Shown here piece by piece: positions 7,529 through 16,081 of a DNA stretch of 64,000 bases (position 1 is its first letter; the number at the start of each line of letters is the position of its first letter). The notes under the pieces are model-generated. The model saw only the letters and a program-made list of their open reading frames with translations. It was not told the origin of the DNA and ran no database searches. The stretch is from positions 1 through 64,000 of the forward strand of contig JAKAZO010000004.1 of NCBI GenBank assembly GCA_021815825.1. The letters run 5' to 3'. The stretch is from Pseudomonadota bacterium. Lineage in GTDB: Bacteria > Pseudomonadota > Alphaproteobacteria > Acetobacterales > Acetobacteraceae. The translations under genes and the position numbers were made by a program.

Positions 7529-7900
7529 TCAGACGGTCGTGGAGTTATCCTGAGTCCGCAGGGCCGCCGTGGTCGAATTCCGCTCGCTCCGCAGCGCCGC
7601 AACCGTGGAATTCTCCGGCGTGCGCAGAGCCGCGGTCGTCGCGTTATCCTGTGTCCGCAGGGCCGCCGTGGTCGAATTCCGCTCGCTCCGCAGCGCCGCA
7701 ACCGTGGAGTTCTCCGGCGTGCGGATTGCGGCGAGAACCGCGCGCTCCTGCTTGGCTTGCGCGCCAGCGGCCCAGTTCTGCTCGGTATGCACCTTCGCCA
7801 GCGCCGCGTTCATCCCGAACCCCGGCAGATGGTCGCCGGCAACGATGCCCGCGGCCGCCATGCCCAGTACAGTCGCGCCCAAAATAAGCATCCGGTTCAT
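7529..7900 (-). CDS. Secreted protein made of nested 11-residue repeats
   Basis: The 123-residue protein has a hydrophobic N-terminus (MNRMLILGATVLGMAAAGIV) that may be a signal peptide or anchor. Residues 51-123 form successive 11-residue units: a divergent QERAVLAAIRT, then PENSTVAALRS, ERNSTTAALRT and QDNATTAALRT, and these three units again, the last one cut short. The three-unit block is therefore duplicated as a 33-residue (99-bp) superrepeat. Hendecad repeats with AALR cores can form right-handed coiled coils. No known family is recognised. The start ATG follows GAAGGATATTG. Confidence 0.7.
   Translation of the reverse strand: MNRMLILGATVLGMAAAGIVAGDHLPGFGMNAALAKVHTEQNWAAGAQAKQERAVLAAIRTPENSTVAALRSERNSTTAALRTQDNATTAALRTPENSTVAALRSERNSTTAALRTQDNSTTV
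7532..7750 (-). repeat. In-frame 33-bp tandem repeats inside a 99-bp duplication
   Basis: Seven 33-bp units occur in tandem within the coding region. The EcoRI-like GAATTC at 7575 recurs at 7674, exactly 99 bases away, and the sequence around both is almost identical. This shows recent duplication of a three-unit block. The reading frame is preserved throughout. Confidence 0.9.
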
Positions 7901-7996
7901 GATCAATATCCTTCTCAATCGACCCCCCGATCCGGCGGGGGCGTCCAACCCGGTCGGTAGTGCAGGTGTGCCCGACCGCCGACAGGAGTGAATTTA

Positions 7997-8010
7997 GTAA
8001 CTCGCGTTAC
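7997..8010. promoter_or_regulatory. GTAAC-N4-GTTAC palindrome, possible operator
   Basis: A perfect 5-bp inverted repeat with a 4-base spacer lies in a locally AT-richer stretch about 100 bases upstream of the secreted repeat protein start. It could be a dimeric regulator site. The regulator is unknown. Confidence 0.3.
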
Positions 8011-8134
8011 CATTAGCAGTGCTATCAGAATGTAGCTGATCTGCAGGCGGCTCATGGCTGCGGCACCCCTCAGCCCTCCCGGCCGGGCGGCGGGGGCGCG
8101 GAGGCTGAAAGCGCTCGTCGGGCATCGAGAGCAT

Positions 8135-8154
8135 GCGCGGCCGGATGGCCGCGC
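8135..8154 (-). terminator. Hairpin at the end of the ars operon
   Basis: Eight-base arms GCGCGGCC and GGCCGCGC flank a 4-base loop, 5 bases beyond the arsH stop. It fits a terminator for the arsRC-acr3-arsH transcript, although no T-run follows. Confidence 0.5.
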
Positions 8155-8158
8155 GCCG

Positions 8159-8896
8159 TCACAGCGCGGCGGGCACCACGAAGGCGTCCTTGCGTTCGCT
8201 GTAGCGGTCGGTGAGATAGTCGGCGCGATCGCGCAGCAGCCAGGTGAACCGGACCAACTCTTCCATCACATCGACGACACGATCATAGAGCGGCGAGGCC
8301 AGCATCCGGCCGGCGGCGTCGAATTGCTCGTAGGCCTTCGGCACACTCGACTGGTTCGGGATGGTGAACATCCGCATCCATCGGCCCAGCAGGCGCAGTG
8401 TGTTGACGGCATTGAAGCTCTGCGAGCCGCCGCAGACCTGCATCACGGCCAGCGTCCGCCCCTGCGTCGGGCGCAAGGCGCCGTCCGCGAGCGGCAACCA
8501 GTCGATCTGGTTCTTGAACAGCCCGGTGATGGCGCCGTGGCGCTCGGGGCTGCACCAGACCTGCCCCTCCGACCACTGCGACAGGCTGCGCAGCTCCACG
8601 ACTTTCGGGTGCGTGGGGGGAACGCTATCGACAACGGGCAGCCCGCGCGGGTCGAAGACGCGCGTCTCGGCGCCGAGATAGCGAAGAATGCGCTCGGCCT
8701 CGAGAACCAGGAGACGGCTGTAGGAGCGCTCCCGCAGCGAACCATAGAACAGCGCGATCCGCGGCGGATGGGTGGCGCGCGCCGCAGGCTCCAACCGGGA
8801 GGGATCAGGCCGCGGCAGCAAATCCTGCACCAGTGCCGGCAGCGCGGCCTCTGGCGCCTCGACCGCCGGACCGTCCCCCTTGGCCGTGGCACTCAT
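8159..8896 (-). CDS. arsH: Arsenical resistance protein ArsH (NADPH-dependent flavin reductase)
   Basis: This is a 245-residue flavodoxin-like protein. ArsH enzymes bind FMN and oxidise trivalent organoarsenicals with NADPH. The FMN-binding loop [15 protein letters not shown], followed by [21 protein letters not shown] and [15 protein letters not shown], is diagnostic. The ATG at 8896 overlaps the acr3 stop codon in ATGA, indicating translational coupling. It is the last gene of a four-gene ars operon. Confidence 0.96.
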   Translation of the reverse strand: MSATAKGDGPAVEAPEAALPALVQDLLPRPDPSRLEPAARATHPPRIALFYGSLRERSYSRLLVLEAERILRYLGAETRVFDPRGLPVVDSVPPTHPKVVELRSLSQWSEGQVWCSPERHGAITGLFKNQIDWLPLADGALRPTQGRTLAVMQVCGGSQSFNAVNTLRLLGRWMRMFTIPNQSSVPKAYEQFDAAGRMLASPLYDRVVDVMEELVRFTWLLRDRADYLTDRYSERKDAFVVPAAL

Positions 8897-9984
8897 GCCG
8901 GGCGCGCCGCATGACGCCGCGCGCCGGCCTCGTACCAGCCGCGGCTGGCCCGCACGATGCGCACGACTGATAGCATCACCGGCACTTCCACCAGCACGCC
9001 GACGACGGTCGCCAACGCGGCGCCAGACTGGAAGCCGAACAGTGCGATCGCGGTCGCCACCGCCAACTCGAAGAAATTCGAAGCCCCGATCAGCGCCGAC
9101 GGTCCGGCGACGCACCATTCGGTGCCAAGCCGGCGATTGAGCCAATAGGCGAGCCCCGCATTGAAATAGACCTGGACCAGAATCGGCACCGCCAGCAGCC
9201 CGATCACCGCCGGTTGGCGAACGATCTCTTCGCCCTGCAGGCCGAACAGCAGCATGAGGGTGAGCAGCAGGGCGAGGAGCGACAGCGGCCCGAGCCAGGC
9301 CTGCGTGCGCGCCAGCGCGGCCGGCCCGCCACGTCCGAGCAAGGCACGGCGCCAGGCCTGGGCCACGATCACCGGGATGACGATATAGAGCCCGACCGAG
9401 AGCAGCAGCGTGTCCCACGGCACGCTGATCGAGGACAGCCCGAGCAGCAGGCCGACGATCGGCGCGAACGCCACCACCATGATGGAATCGTTCAACGCCA
9501 CTTGGCTGAGGGTGAAGTTCGGCTCGCCATCGAGCAGGTTCGACCAGACGAACACCATGGCCGTACACGGCGCGGCGGCGAGCAGGATGAGGCCGGCGAT
9601 ATAGCTGTCGATCTGGTCTGCGGGCAGCAATGGACGGAACAGGCCGCCGATGAACAGCCAGGCCAGCAGCGCCATGGAGAATGGCTTCACCAGCCAGTTA
9701 ACCCCCACCGTCGCGATCATGCCGCGCCAGTGCGCGCCGACCCCGCGCAGCGCCGCAAGGTCGATCTTCAGCAGCATGGGCACGATCATCAGCCAGATCA
9801 GCGCCGCCACCGGCAGATTGACCTGCGCGACGGTCGCCGCGCCGAGAATGTGGAAGGGCAGCGGCGCCACATGACCGAGCCCGATGCCGGCGACGATGCA
9901 GAGCGCCACCCACAGGGTCAGATAGCGCTCGAAAAGATTCAATGCCGGACGGACGGCGGCCGTCGTGGCGAGGCGCTGCTGCAT
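8893..9984 (-). CDS. acr3: ACR3 family arsenite efflux transporter
   Basis: The 363-residue inner-membrane protein has about ten hydrophobic segments and extrudes As(III), probably driven by the proton motive force. The conserved [20 protein letters not shown] block contains the essential membrane cysteine (Cys140), and ALNDSIM with [18 protein letters not shown] are further ACR3 signatures. It follows arsC by 16 bases and overlaps arsH by 4 bases. It belongs to the ACR3 group, not to the ArsB group. Confidence 0.96.
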   Translation of the reverse strand: MQQRLATTAAVRPALNLFERYLTLWVALCIVAGIGLGHVAPLPFHILGAATVAQVNLPVAALIWLMIVPMLLKIDLAALRGVGAHWRGMIATVGVNWLVKPFSMALLAWLFIGGLFRPLLPADQIDSYIAGLILLAAAPCTAMVFVWSNLLDGEPNFTLSQVALNDSIMVVAFAPIVGLLLGLSSISVPWDTLLLSVGLYIVIPVIVAQAWRRALLGRGGPAALARTQAWLGPLSLLALLLTLMLLFGLQGEEIVRQPAVIGLLAVPILVQVYFNAGLAYWLNRRLGTEWCVAGPSALIGASNFFELAVATAIALFGFQSGAALATVVGVLVEVPVMLSVVRIVRASRGWYEAGARRHAARPA

Positions 9985-10000
9985 GGGCTGGGCCTTTCTC

Positions 10001-10423
10001 TCAGGTCAGACGTCGCCCACGCGCATCGACCACGGCTTCACCATCCTCCTTGGCGAAGGCGCCGCGCTGCGGCTGGGGCAGGATGCCGAGCACGGTTTCC
10101 GAGGGCCGGCATAGCCGCACGCCGAGGGAGGTCACGACGATCGGGCGGTTGATCAGGATCGGATGCGCCATCATCGCATCCAGCAGCGCGTCGTCGGCCA
10201 GGGCCGGATCGTCAAGCCCGAGTTCGTCGTAGGGTGCGCCCTTGCGGCGCAGCAGGTCGCGCACCGGGACCCCCATGCGGGCGATCAGCGCGGCCAGTTC
10301 GTCACGGCCCGGCGGCGTTTTCAGATATTCGATCACCACCGGCTCGATGCCGGCGTTGCGGATCAGGCCGAGCACGTTGCGCGACGTGCCGCAGGCGGGA
10401 TTGTGGTAGATCGTGACACTCAT
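10001..10423 (-). CDS. arsC: Arsenate reductase ArsC, glutaredoxin-coupled type
   Basis: This 140-residue enzyme reduces arsenate to arsenite for export by Acr3. The N-terminal IYHNPACGTSRN contains the catalytic cysteine (Cys11), as in the R773-type enzymes that use glutathione and glutaredoxin. HPILINRPIVVT carries the conserved arginine of the oxyanion site. The ATG at 10423 overlaps the arsR stop in ATGA. Confidence 0.95.
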   Translation of the reverse strand: MSVTIYHNPACGTSRNVLGLIRNAGIEPVVIEYLKTPPGRDELAALIARMGVPVRDLLRRKGAPYDELGLDDPALADDALLDAMMAHPILINRPIVVTSLGVRLCRPSETVLGILPQPQRGAFAKEDGEAVVDARGRRLT

Positions 10424-10752
10424 GGCTGCACCGGCAGACGGGAAGGAGCGAGGCCGCACGCGAGGGGATCGCCGTGGCAGCAATTGGTGGTGAGGAAATC
10501 GATCAGGCCGTTCATGGCATCATACTCGGCGGCATAGATCAGCGAGCGGCCAGCGCGGCGGACGCGGATCAGCCCGGCCTGGCGCAGTTGACCGAGATGG
10601 AAGGAGGCCGTCGCGGCGGGCAGGCCGAGCCGCTCGCCGATCTGCCCGGCGGGACAGCCTGCCTCGCCCGCCTCGACGAGCAGGCGGAACATGTCCAGCC
10701 GGGTCTCCTGGGCCAGCGCCGCCAGCGCGGTGAGGGCATCTGACTTTTCCAT
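10420..10752 (-). CDS. arsR: ArsR family arsenite-responsive repressor
   Basis: This is a 110-residue winged-helix repressor. The DNA-recognition segment is LGLPAATASFHLGQLRQAGL. It lacks the classical alpha3 ELCVCDL arsenic site. Instead a cysteine pair and a third cysteine lie near the C-terminus (NCCHGDPLACG, Cys91, 92, 99), as in the alternative As(III) site of Acidithiobacillus ferrooxidans ArsR. It is the first gene of the ars operon and presumably represses its own promoter until arsenite binds. Confidence 0.95.
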   Translation of the reverse strand: MEKSDALTALAALAQETRLDMFRLLVEAGEAGCPAGQIGERLGLPAATASFHLGQLRQAGLIRVRRAGRSLIYAAEYDAMNGLIDFLTTNCCHGDPLACGLAPSRLPVQP

Positions 10753-10758
10753 ATCTCC

Positions 10759-10786
10759 GAAATAGTCGAATTGTTCGTCGCGTCAA
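10759..10786 (-). promoter_or_regulatory. Candidate ars operon promoter
   Basis: On the minus strand TTGACG (10786-10781) and TATTTC (10764-10759) are spaced by 16 bases. A start about 7 bases downstream would coincide with the arsR ATG, implying a leaderless or nearly leaderless transcript. CGAA and TTCG half-sites lie within the spacer and could belong to the ArsR operator. Confidence 0.4.
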
Positions 10787-10842
10787 CTGGACTTGCGGCG
10801 CCACGCCGACGCGGCCAATCATGGCCGAACGAGGCGCGCCTT

Positions 10843-10881
10843 GTCCGATGCCAACACCCTGCAGCGGGCGATGGCCGAATC
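10843..10881. repeat. 39-bp dispersed palindromic repeat, copy 1
   Basis: This 39-base stretch, starting GTCCGATGCCAAC and ending GAATC, resembles 49100-49138 at about 30 of 39 positions. The stem positions are conserved and the loop is variable. It lies just upstream of the hydroxyacid dehydrogenase ribosome binding site. Confidence 0.5.
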
Positions 10882-10901
10882 AGACCACCAGGGAGGATAA
10901 A

Positions 10902-11948
10902 ATGGCCAAATTCACCATCGCGACCCCGGCCGGGGTCAGCTTTTCCGTCACTGGCGGGGGCTACGAGACGGAAATGGAGCCGCTCGCAGGGCTGGATGCG
11001 GAGATCGTGGAAGTTCCCGCTCACTCCGAGGAGGCCTTCATCGCTGGCGCTCGCCACGCCGACGCGCTCTATGCCAAGGCGATCCCCATTACCCGGCGCA
11101 TTATCGAGGGGCTGGAGCGCTGTCGCGCCATCGTGCTCGGCAGCGTCGGCGTCGATTCCGTCGATGTCGCCGCCGCCACCGAGCGCGGCATTCCGGTGAC
11201 GAACTGCCCCGACACGTTCATCGAGGAGGTTGCCGACCATGCGATGACCCTCCTGCTCGGCGGTTTCCGCCGGCTCGTCGAGCAGGACCGCATGGTCCGC
11301 GAGGGGCGTTGGAAGGAAGGCCGACCCGCGCTCCTGAAGCTGCCGCGCCTGATGGGGCAGACCCTCGGCTTCATCTCCTTCGGCCATGTCGCCCGCGCCG
11401 TCGCCGTCCGGGCGCGGCCGTTCGGGCTGCGCATGCTCGCCTATGATCCGTATATCGAGGAACTGGCGATGAGCCCCTACGGCGTCGAGCCGGCGAGCCT
11501 CGGCGAGGTGCTCGAACGCTCCGATTTCGTCTCGATGCACGCGCCGGGCACGCCGGAGACCGGGCACATGCTCGGCGAGGCGCATTTCCGCCGCATGAAG
11601 CCCACCACGCTGTTCATCAATACCGGCCGCGGCGCGACCGTGGACGAGCCGGCGCTGATCCGGGCCCTGCAGGAGGGTTGGATCGCTGGCGCCGCGCTGG
11701 ATGTGCTGGAAACCGAGCCGCCGGGCCACAACAACCCGCTGCTTGGCATGGGCAACGTGATCCTGACCGCTCATGTCGCCTCGGCGTCGGCGCGCTTCGA
11801 TCCCGCGCGCAAACGCCATGTCGGCCAGGAACTCGCCCTCATCGCCACCGGGCGCTGGCCGATGAGCTGCGTCAACCCGTCCGTTCTGGTCGGCAGCGGG
11901 CTCAGGCGCTGGCAGCCCGTCTCGATGGAACGCGGGCCGAACAGCTGA
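10902..11948 (+). CDS. D-isomer-specific 2-hydroxyacid dehydrogenase family protein
   Basis: This is a 348-residue NAD-dependent dehydrogenase of the PGDH/CtBP type. The substrate domain contains GSVGVDSVDVAAATERGI. The nucleotide-binding loop reads GFISFGHVARAVAVRA, in which the usual first-loop glycines are partly replaced, so cofactor binding may be altered. Catalytic-site blocks INTGRGATVDEPAL (Arg), DVLETEPP (Glu) and LTAHVASAS (His) are present. The start follows a strong GGGAGGAT site. The natural substrate is unknown. It diverges from the ars operon. Confidence 0.87.
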   Translation: MAKFTIATPAGVSFSVTGGGYETEMEPLAGLDAEIVEVPAHSEEAFIAGARHADALYAKAIPITRRIIEGLERCRAIVLGSVGVDSVDVAAATERGIPVTNCPDTFIEEVADHAMTLLLGGFRRLVEQDRMVREGRWKEGRPALLKLPRLMGQTLGFISFGHVARAVAVRARPFGLRMLAYDPYIEELAMSPYGVEPASLGEVLERSDFVSMHAPGTPETGHMLGEAHFRRMKPTTLFINTGRGATVDEPALIRALQEGWIAGAALDVLETEPPGHNNPLLGMGNVILTAHVASASARFDPARKRHVGQELALIATGRWPMSCVNPSVLVGSGLRRWQPVSMERGPNS

Positions 11949-12000
11949 GGCAGCGGCGCCGCAGGGCCACATCGCGCCCGGCCTGAAGACCGTGGGGACC

Positions 12001-12822
12001 ATGCCGACCACCAGCCTGCTGCGGCATATCGAGGCGTGCCACACTGCCCGCCTGCCCGGATCGCGGCTGGCGCTGCGCGTCGGCACCGCGACCGTGGGCT
12101 GGATCCTGCCCGCCGACGCCGCGCTGCTCGAAGGGCTCGGCCGTGAACCCGGCGCGGTGGTGCTCGACACGGCGGCGCGCCTGCCGGAGCTTGCCGGGAG
12201 CCTCGCCGCGCGCGGGCGCTTCCGCCCGCGAGGCGAGGCGTTCGACGTGCGCGCGCTGCCCGGCGGACCGGTTCTGGCGCGCATCGACCGCGGCGCGCTG
12301 CCGGTGCTCGGCATCGCGGCCGAAGGGGTCCACGTCAACGGCCTGGTACGCCGCCGCAGCGCTGTGCATCTCTGGGTCGCCCGCCGCGCCGCCGACAAGG
12401 CGCTGGATCCGGGCAAGCTCGACCACCTCGTCGCCGGCGGCATCCCGGCGGGACTCACACCGGCGGAGACGCTGATCAAGGAAGCCGCCGAGGAAGCCGG
12501 GATTCCGCCGGCGCTGGCGGCCCAGGCGCGCGCGGTCGGGCAGATCACCTACGGCATGGAACGTCCCGAGGGATTGCGGCGCGATCGCCTGCATCTGTTC
12601 GACCTCGAACTGCCGGAGGCCTTCACCCCGGAGCCGATCGACGGCGAGGTGGCCGGCTTCGAGCTGTGGCCGCTGCCGCGCGTGATCGCGGCCATGCGCG
12701 AGACCGACGAGTTCAAGTTCAACGTCAATCTGGTCCTGATCGACCTCGCATTGCGCCTCGGCGCGATCGACCCGGCCGGTCAGGAGGGGCGGGCGCTGCG
12801 GGCCGCCCTCGATGCCGGCTGA
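12001..12822 (+). CDS. Nudix hydrolase with N-terminal DUF4743-like domain
   Basis: The protein has 273 residues. The N-terminal half (to about residue 115) resembles DUF4743, found in front of Nudix domains in thiamine-pyrophosphokinase-related proteins of fungi and bacteria. The C-terminal half carries the Nudix box GGIPAGLTPAETLIKEAAEEAGI, in which the usual REUXEE appears as KEAAEE. VHLWVARRAADKALDPGKLDHLVAGG is typical of this subgroup, which includes hydrolases of damaged thiamine diphosphate. The ATG at 12001 has GTGGGGACC upstream; a GTG at 11992 is also possible. Confidence 0.85.
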   Translation: MPTTSLLRHIEACHTARLPGSRLALRVGTATVGWILPADAALLEGLGREPGAVVLDTAARLPELAGSLAARGRFRPRGEAFDVRALPGGPVLARIDRGALPVLGIAAEGVHVNGLVRRRSAVHLWVARRAADKALDPGKLDHLVAGGIPAGLTPAETLIKEAAEEAGIPPALAAQARAVGQITYGMERPEGLRRDRLHLFDLELPEAFTPEPIDGEVAGFELWPLPRVIAAMRETDEFKFNVNLVLIDLALRLGAIDPAGQEGRALRAALDAG

Positions 12823-12834
12823 CCGCCGCTCGGC

Positions 12835-13491
12835 TCAGAAGTCGAGATCCAGCTCGTCGATCTCCTGCGGCTCCTCCAGCGCCGCGGCGACCCATTCGGC
12901 CATGTCCGGCCAGGCCAGGATGGTCGCGCAATAGCCTCGGCACGAATCGTCCAGCGCAACGTCGTAGCTCGTGAAGCGGGAGACGACAGGCGCATACATG
13001 GCATCGGCGATGCTCGGCCGGGCACCGAAGAGGAAGGGACCACCCCAGATTGTGAGGCAATCGCGCCACATGTCACAAATATGATCGATATCCGCCTGAG
13101 CGGCCGACCAGATGGTGAACCCCGGCTTGCGGAACCGGATGTTCATCGGCAACGATGATCGCAGCGCGGTGAAGCCGGAGTGGATCTCTCCGCTGATCGA
13201 CCGGCAGCGGGCCCGGGCCCGCCGGTCCTCCGGCAACATTCGCGCCAATGGTTTCGATTCGTTGAGGTATTCGGCGATTGCCAGGGTGTCCCAGACCGAG
13301 ACGTCGCCATGGATCAGGCAGGGAATGAGAATCGAGGATGTGCGCATCAGCAGTTCCGCCTTCGTTCGCGGATCCTCGGGCGAGACCCGCTCCTCGACGA
13401 AATCGATCCCCGACAGGCGGGCGAGCAGAAACCCGCGCAACGACCAGGAGGAATAGTTCTTGCTGCTGATGAGCAACGTCGCTTCGGCCAT
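12835..13491 (-). CDS. Glutathione S-transferase family protein
   Basis: The 218-residue protein has an N-terminal thioredoxin-like domain containing the ISSKNYSSWSLRGFLLA glutathione-site motif and the cis-proline region SILIPCLIHGD followed by VWDTLAIAEYL. An all-helical C-terminal domain includes FGARPSIADAMYAPVVSRF. It belongs to the bacterial GST group with the SSKNYSSWSLR start; substrate unknown. It converges on the Nudix gene, 12 bases away. The start at 13491 follows GAAAGGGGTTC. Confidence 0.92.
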   Translation of the reverse strand: MAEATLLISSKNYSSWSLRGFLLARLSGIDFVEERVSPEDPRTKAELLMRTSSILIPCLIHGDVSVWDTLAIAEYLNESKPLARMLPEDRRARARCRSISGEIHSGFTALRSSLPMNIRFRKPGFTIWSAAQADIDHICDMWRDCLTIWGGPFLFGARPSIADAMYAPVVSRFTSYDVALDDSCRGYCATILAWPDMAEWVAAALEEPQEIDELDLDF

Positions 13492-13628
13492 GCCTGAACC
13501 CCTTTCGCTGAATGCCGGCCCGTCCTGGCCAGCGCGCCGATGATCGGTCCTCGGCGAACGCCCCCCCGGATGACCTCCCATCGTAACGACGGCCGCGACG
13601 CGCGCGCGGTCCACGCCTGGATCGCCGG

Positions 13629-14924
13629 ATGATCTACGAACTCTACCAAGCCCAGGCCGACCTGGTCGATCCGCTGCGGCTCGCCGCCCGAACCGGCAGC
13701 ACGGCCCTCAAGCAGGTACGCCAGAGCGCGGGGTCGTTCTCGCGCGTCCTCTCCGGATGGCTCGCCGGCCCGATGCCCTGGCCCTCCTTCATGGCGCTCG
13801 ATCTTGGTCTGCGCCATGCGAGCGCCGCGCTCGACGTGTTCGCCCATGGCGGCACCACGCATGACCGCCCGAGCTTCGGGCTCGATCCGGTGATGGTCGG
13901 CGATGTCCGCGCGGAGGTGCGCGAGGAACCAGCGCTGCGCGCGCCATTCGGCACGCTCCTGCATTTCCGCAAGGAGGTGGACGGTGAGACGGTCGGCGCC
14001 GGGCAGCCGAAGGTGCTGTTGGTGGCGCCTCTCTCCGGTCATTTCCCGACCCTGCTGCGCCACACGGTCGAGGTGCTGCTGACCGAGCACGATGTTTTCG
14101 TCACCGACTGGCACAACGCCCGGGACGTGCCCCTCGCCGAGGGTCCATTCGGGTTCGACGATCATGTCGCCCATCTGATCGCCTTCATCGAGGCGCTCGG
14201 CCCGCGCAGCCACCTCGTCGCCGTGTGCCAGCCGACGGTGCAGGCACTCGTCGCCGTCGCGGTCATGGCCGAAGCCGCCAACCCCTGCACGCCGCGCAGC
14301 CTGACGCTGATGGCGGGCCCGATCGATACCCGCGCCAACCCGACCAAGGTCAACCAACTCGCCAAGTCCCGCCCGATCACCTGGTTCGAGGAAAAAATGA
14401 TCGGGGTCGTGCCGCAGCGCTATCCGGGCGGAGGGCGGCGGGTCTACCCCGGCTTCCTTCAGCTCTCCGCCTTCATGTCGATGAATCTGGATCGGCACCT
14501 GCTGGCCCAGATCAAATATCTCGGCGCGCTGGTGACGGAGGACCATCCCTCGGCCGAAAGCCATCGCCGCTTCTATGACGAGTATCTCGCGGTCATGGAC
14601 CTGCCGGCCGAGTTCTATCTCGAAACCGTCCAGCGGATTTTCCAGGACCACACGCTGCCGCTCGGGGCGCTCTCCTGGCGCGGTCAGCCCGTGCGGCTCG
14701 ACGCCATCGACGACACGTTCCTGCTCACCATCGAGGGCGAGCGGGACGATATCTGCGGCCTTGGCCAGACCGCAGCGGCGCTAGACCTCTGCACCGGACT
14801 GCGGCCCGCCTTCAAGCGCCACCACATGCAGACCGCGGTCGGCCATTATGGCGTCTTCAGCGGCCGGCGCTGGGAGCAGGAAATCTACCCGCTGCTCCGC
14901 GAGGTCATCCAGTTCCGCACGTAA
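13629..14924 (+). CDS. phaZ: Intracellular poly(3-hydroxybutyrate) depolymerase
   Basis: The 431-residue enzyme begins MIYELYQAQADLVDPLRLAA, as do alphaproteobacterial intracellular PHB depolymerases. The family uses a catalytic cysteine in place of the lipase-box serine. Here it is Cys200 in HLVAVCQPTVQALVAVA, with the catalytic acid and histidine expected in the C-terminal third (RHHMQTAVGHYGVFSGRRW holds the probable histidine). It hydrolyses native PHB granules. The 3-hydroxybutyrate dehydrogenase at 44.2 kb would continue the pathway. Confidence 0.94.
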   Translation: MIYELYQAQADLVDPLRLAARTGSTALKQVRQSAGSFSRVLSGWLAGPMPWPSFMALDLGLRHASAALDVFAHGGTTHDRPSFGLDPVMVGDVRAEVREEPALRAPFGTLLHFRKEVDGETVGAGQPKVLLVAPLSGHFPTLLRHTVEVLLTEHDVFVTDWHNARDVPLAEGPFGFDDHVAHLIAFIEALGPRSHLVAVCQPTVQALVAVAVMAEAANPCTPRSLTLMAGPIDTRANPTKVNQLAKSRPITWFEEKMIGVVPQRYPGGGRRVYPGFLQLSAFMSMNLDRHLLAQIKYLGALVTEDHPSAESHRRFYDEYLAVMDLPAEFYLETVQRIFQDHTLPLGALSWRGQPVRLDAIDDTFLLTIEGERDDICGLGQTAAALDLCTGLRPAFKRHHMQTAVGHYGVFSGRRWEQEIYPLLREVIQFRT

Positions 14925-14975
14925 AGCCCGCCCTCACAGCCAAGTCCCGGGGCGCGGCGACCGACGGCCGATCCG

Positions 14976-16010
14976 TTACTGCGCCGCCGCCGCCGCATGC
15001 GCGGCGAGCGCGGCGCGCAGCTCGTCGGGAAGCGTCACGGCCGTGCCGGGCTTGGCGGCGCTGATGCCGGTGGCGAGATGGGCGAGATGCACCGCGAGCG
15101 GCAATGCCAGACCCGCCGCCACTGCGGCCGCGAGCACGGCGATGATGGTGTCCGCGAGGCCCGACGGGTCATAGGGATCGTTCGGGATCGCCGGCAGGAA
15201 GCGGGTGCCCTCGTCGTCGCACAGGGCCAGCCCGGCCTCGCCGCGCTGGACCAGCACGGCGCCGAAGCCGTGGCGTTGGCGCAGCACGCCGGCGGCGGCG
15301 GCGAGCTCGGCGTCGGTCTCGGCCGCCAGCCCGGTCGTCTCGGTGATTTCCAGCGACGTCGGCATGATGAGGTCGGCGCCCGCGAACCGCTCGAGCCCGC
15401 CGCACGGGTCGACGACGACGCGCCGCCCGGCCTGGCGTGCCGTGGCGACGAGCTGGGTCGCTCCCTCGCCCGCCAGCACGCCCTTGCCGTAGTCGGAGAG
15501 GACAGTGACCGAGGTCGCCACCATCGCGTCACGCGCGATGCGCAACAAGCGTTCGGCGAGCTTGGGATGGATCGGGTCGGTCTGTTCCTGATCGGCGCGG
15601 AGCAGCTGCTGGCCGAGGGCGACGAAGCGCGTCTTCAGCGTGGTCTTGCGTCCACCCTGCACCAGCAGCCAGGGCTCGACGCCGGGCTGACCGCCGATCA
15701 GCCCGGTGAGGTCGGACCCGGTCTGGTCGTCGCCCACGACCGAGACAAAGGCGACGGCGACGCCGAGCGCGGTAAGGTTGCGCACGACATTGCCCGCGCC
15801 ACCCGGCAGCGCGACCTCGCGATCGACCGACAGCACCGGCACCGGCGCTTCCGGGCTGATCCGCGTGACCTGGCCATAGAAATATCGGTCGAGCATGGCG
15901 TCGCCGACGACCAGAACGCTGGCACGGGAAAAGCGCTCGATGGCCTGGCTGAGCGCCGCCATCGCATCGTCACGGCCCGGCGCGGACCCGGAAGGCGTGC
16001 GTGTGTGCAT
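14976..16010 (-). CDS. PfkB kinase, heptose-7-phosphate kinase (RfaE1/HldE N-domain) type
   Basis: The 344-residue protein carries the RfaE1 signature near its N-terminus: VVGDAMLDRYFYGQVTRISP, APVPVL and PGGAGNVVRNLTALG. Classical RfaE1 makes heptose 1,7-bisphosphate for the LPS inner core. Several conserved positions deviate. The DPKG segment reads VVDPCGG, TPN reads MPTS, and the anion-hole GAGD motif reads SGLAD, although the catalytic aspartate of that motif is kept. It has no cytidylyltransferase domain. Function as a heptokinase is plausible but not secure. The start has AGGCGG upstream; a later ATG at 15962 is possible. Confidence 0.75.
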   Translation of the reverse strand: MHTRTPSGSAPGRDDAMAALSQAIERFSRASVLVVGDAMLDRYFYGQVTRISPEAPVPVLSVDREVALPGGAGNVVRNLTALGVAVAFVSVVGDDQTGSDLTGLIGGQPGVEPWLLVQGGRKTTLKTRFVALGQQLLRADQEQTDPIHPKLAERLLRIARDAMVATSVTVLSDYGKGVLAGEGATQLVATARQAGRRVVVDPCGGLERFAGADLIMPTSLEITETTGLAAETDAELAAAAGVLRQRHGFGAVLVQRGEAGLALCDDEGTRFLPAIPNDPYDPSGLADTIIAVLAAAVAAGLALPLAVHLAHLATGISAAKPGTAVTLPDELRAALAAHAAAAAQ

Positions 16011-16081
16011 TGATACCGCCTAGCGCCGCACCGGCGGCGTGGCAAGCTGCCATCGATGCGCGCCGCGTCCGGCCCCGTCGC

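Noticed and set aside
7532-7750. CRISPR-like regular repeats
   Set aside because: The 33-bp units are directly adjacent without unique spacers, keep an open frame and encode an 11-residue periodic protein. No cas gene is nearby.
10569-12548. A 659-residue minus-strand open frame across the ars promoter, the hydroxyacid dehydrogenase and the Nudix gene
   Set aside because: It runs opposite two clear genes and has no recognisable domain, so it is treated as a shadow frame.
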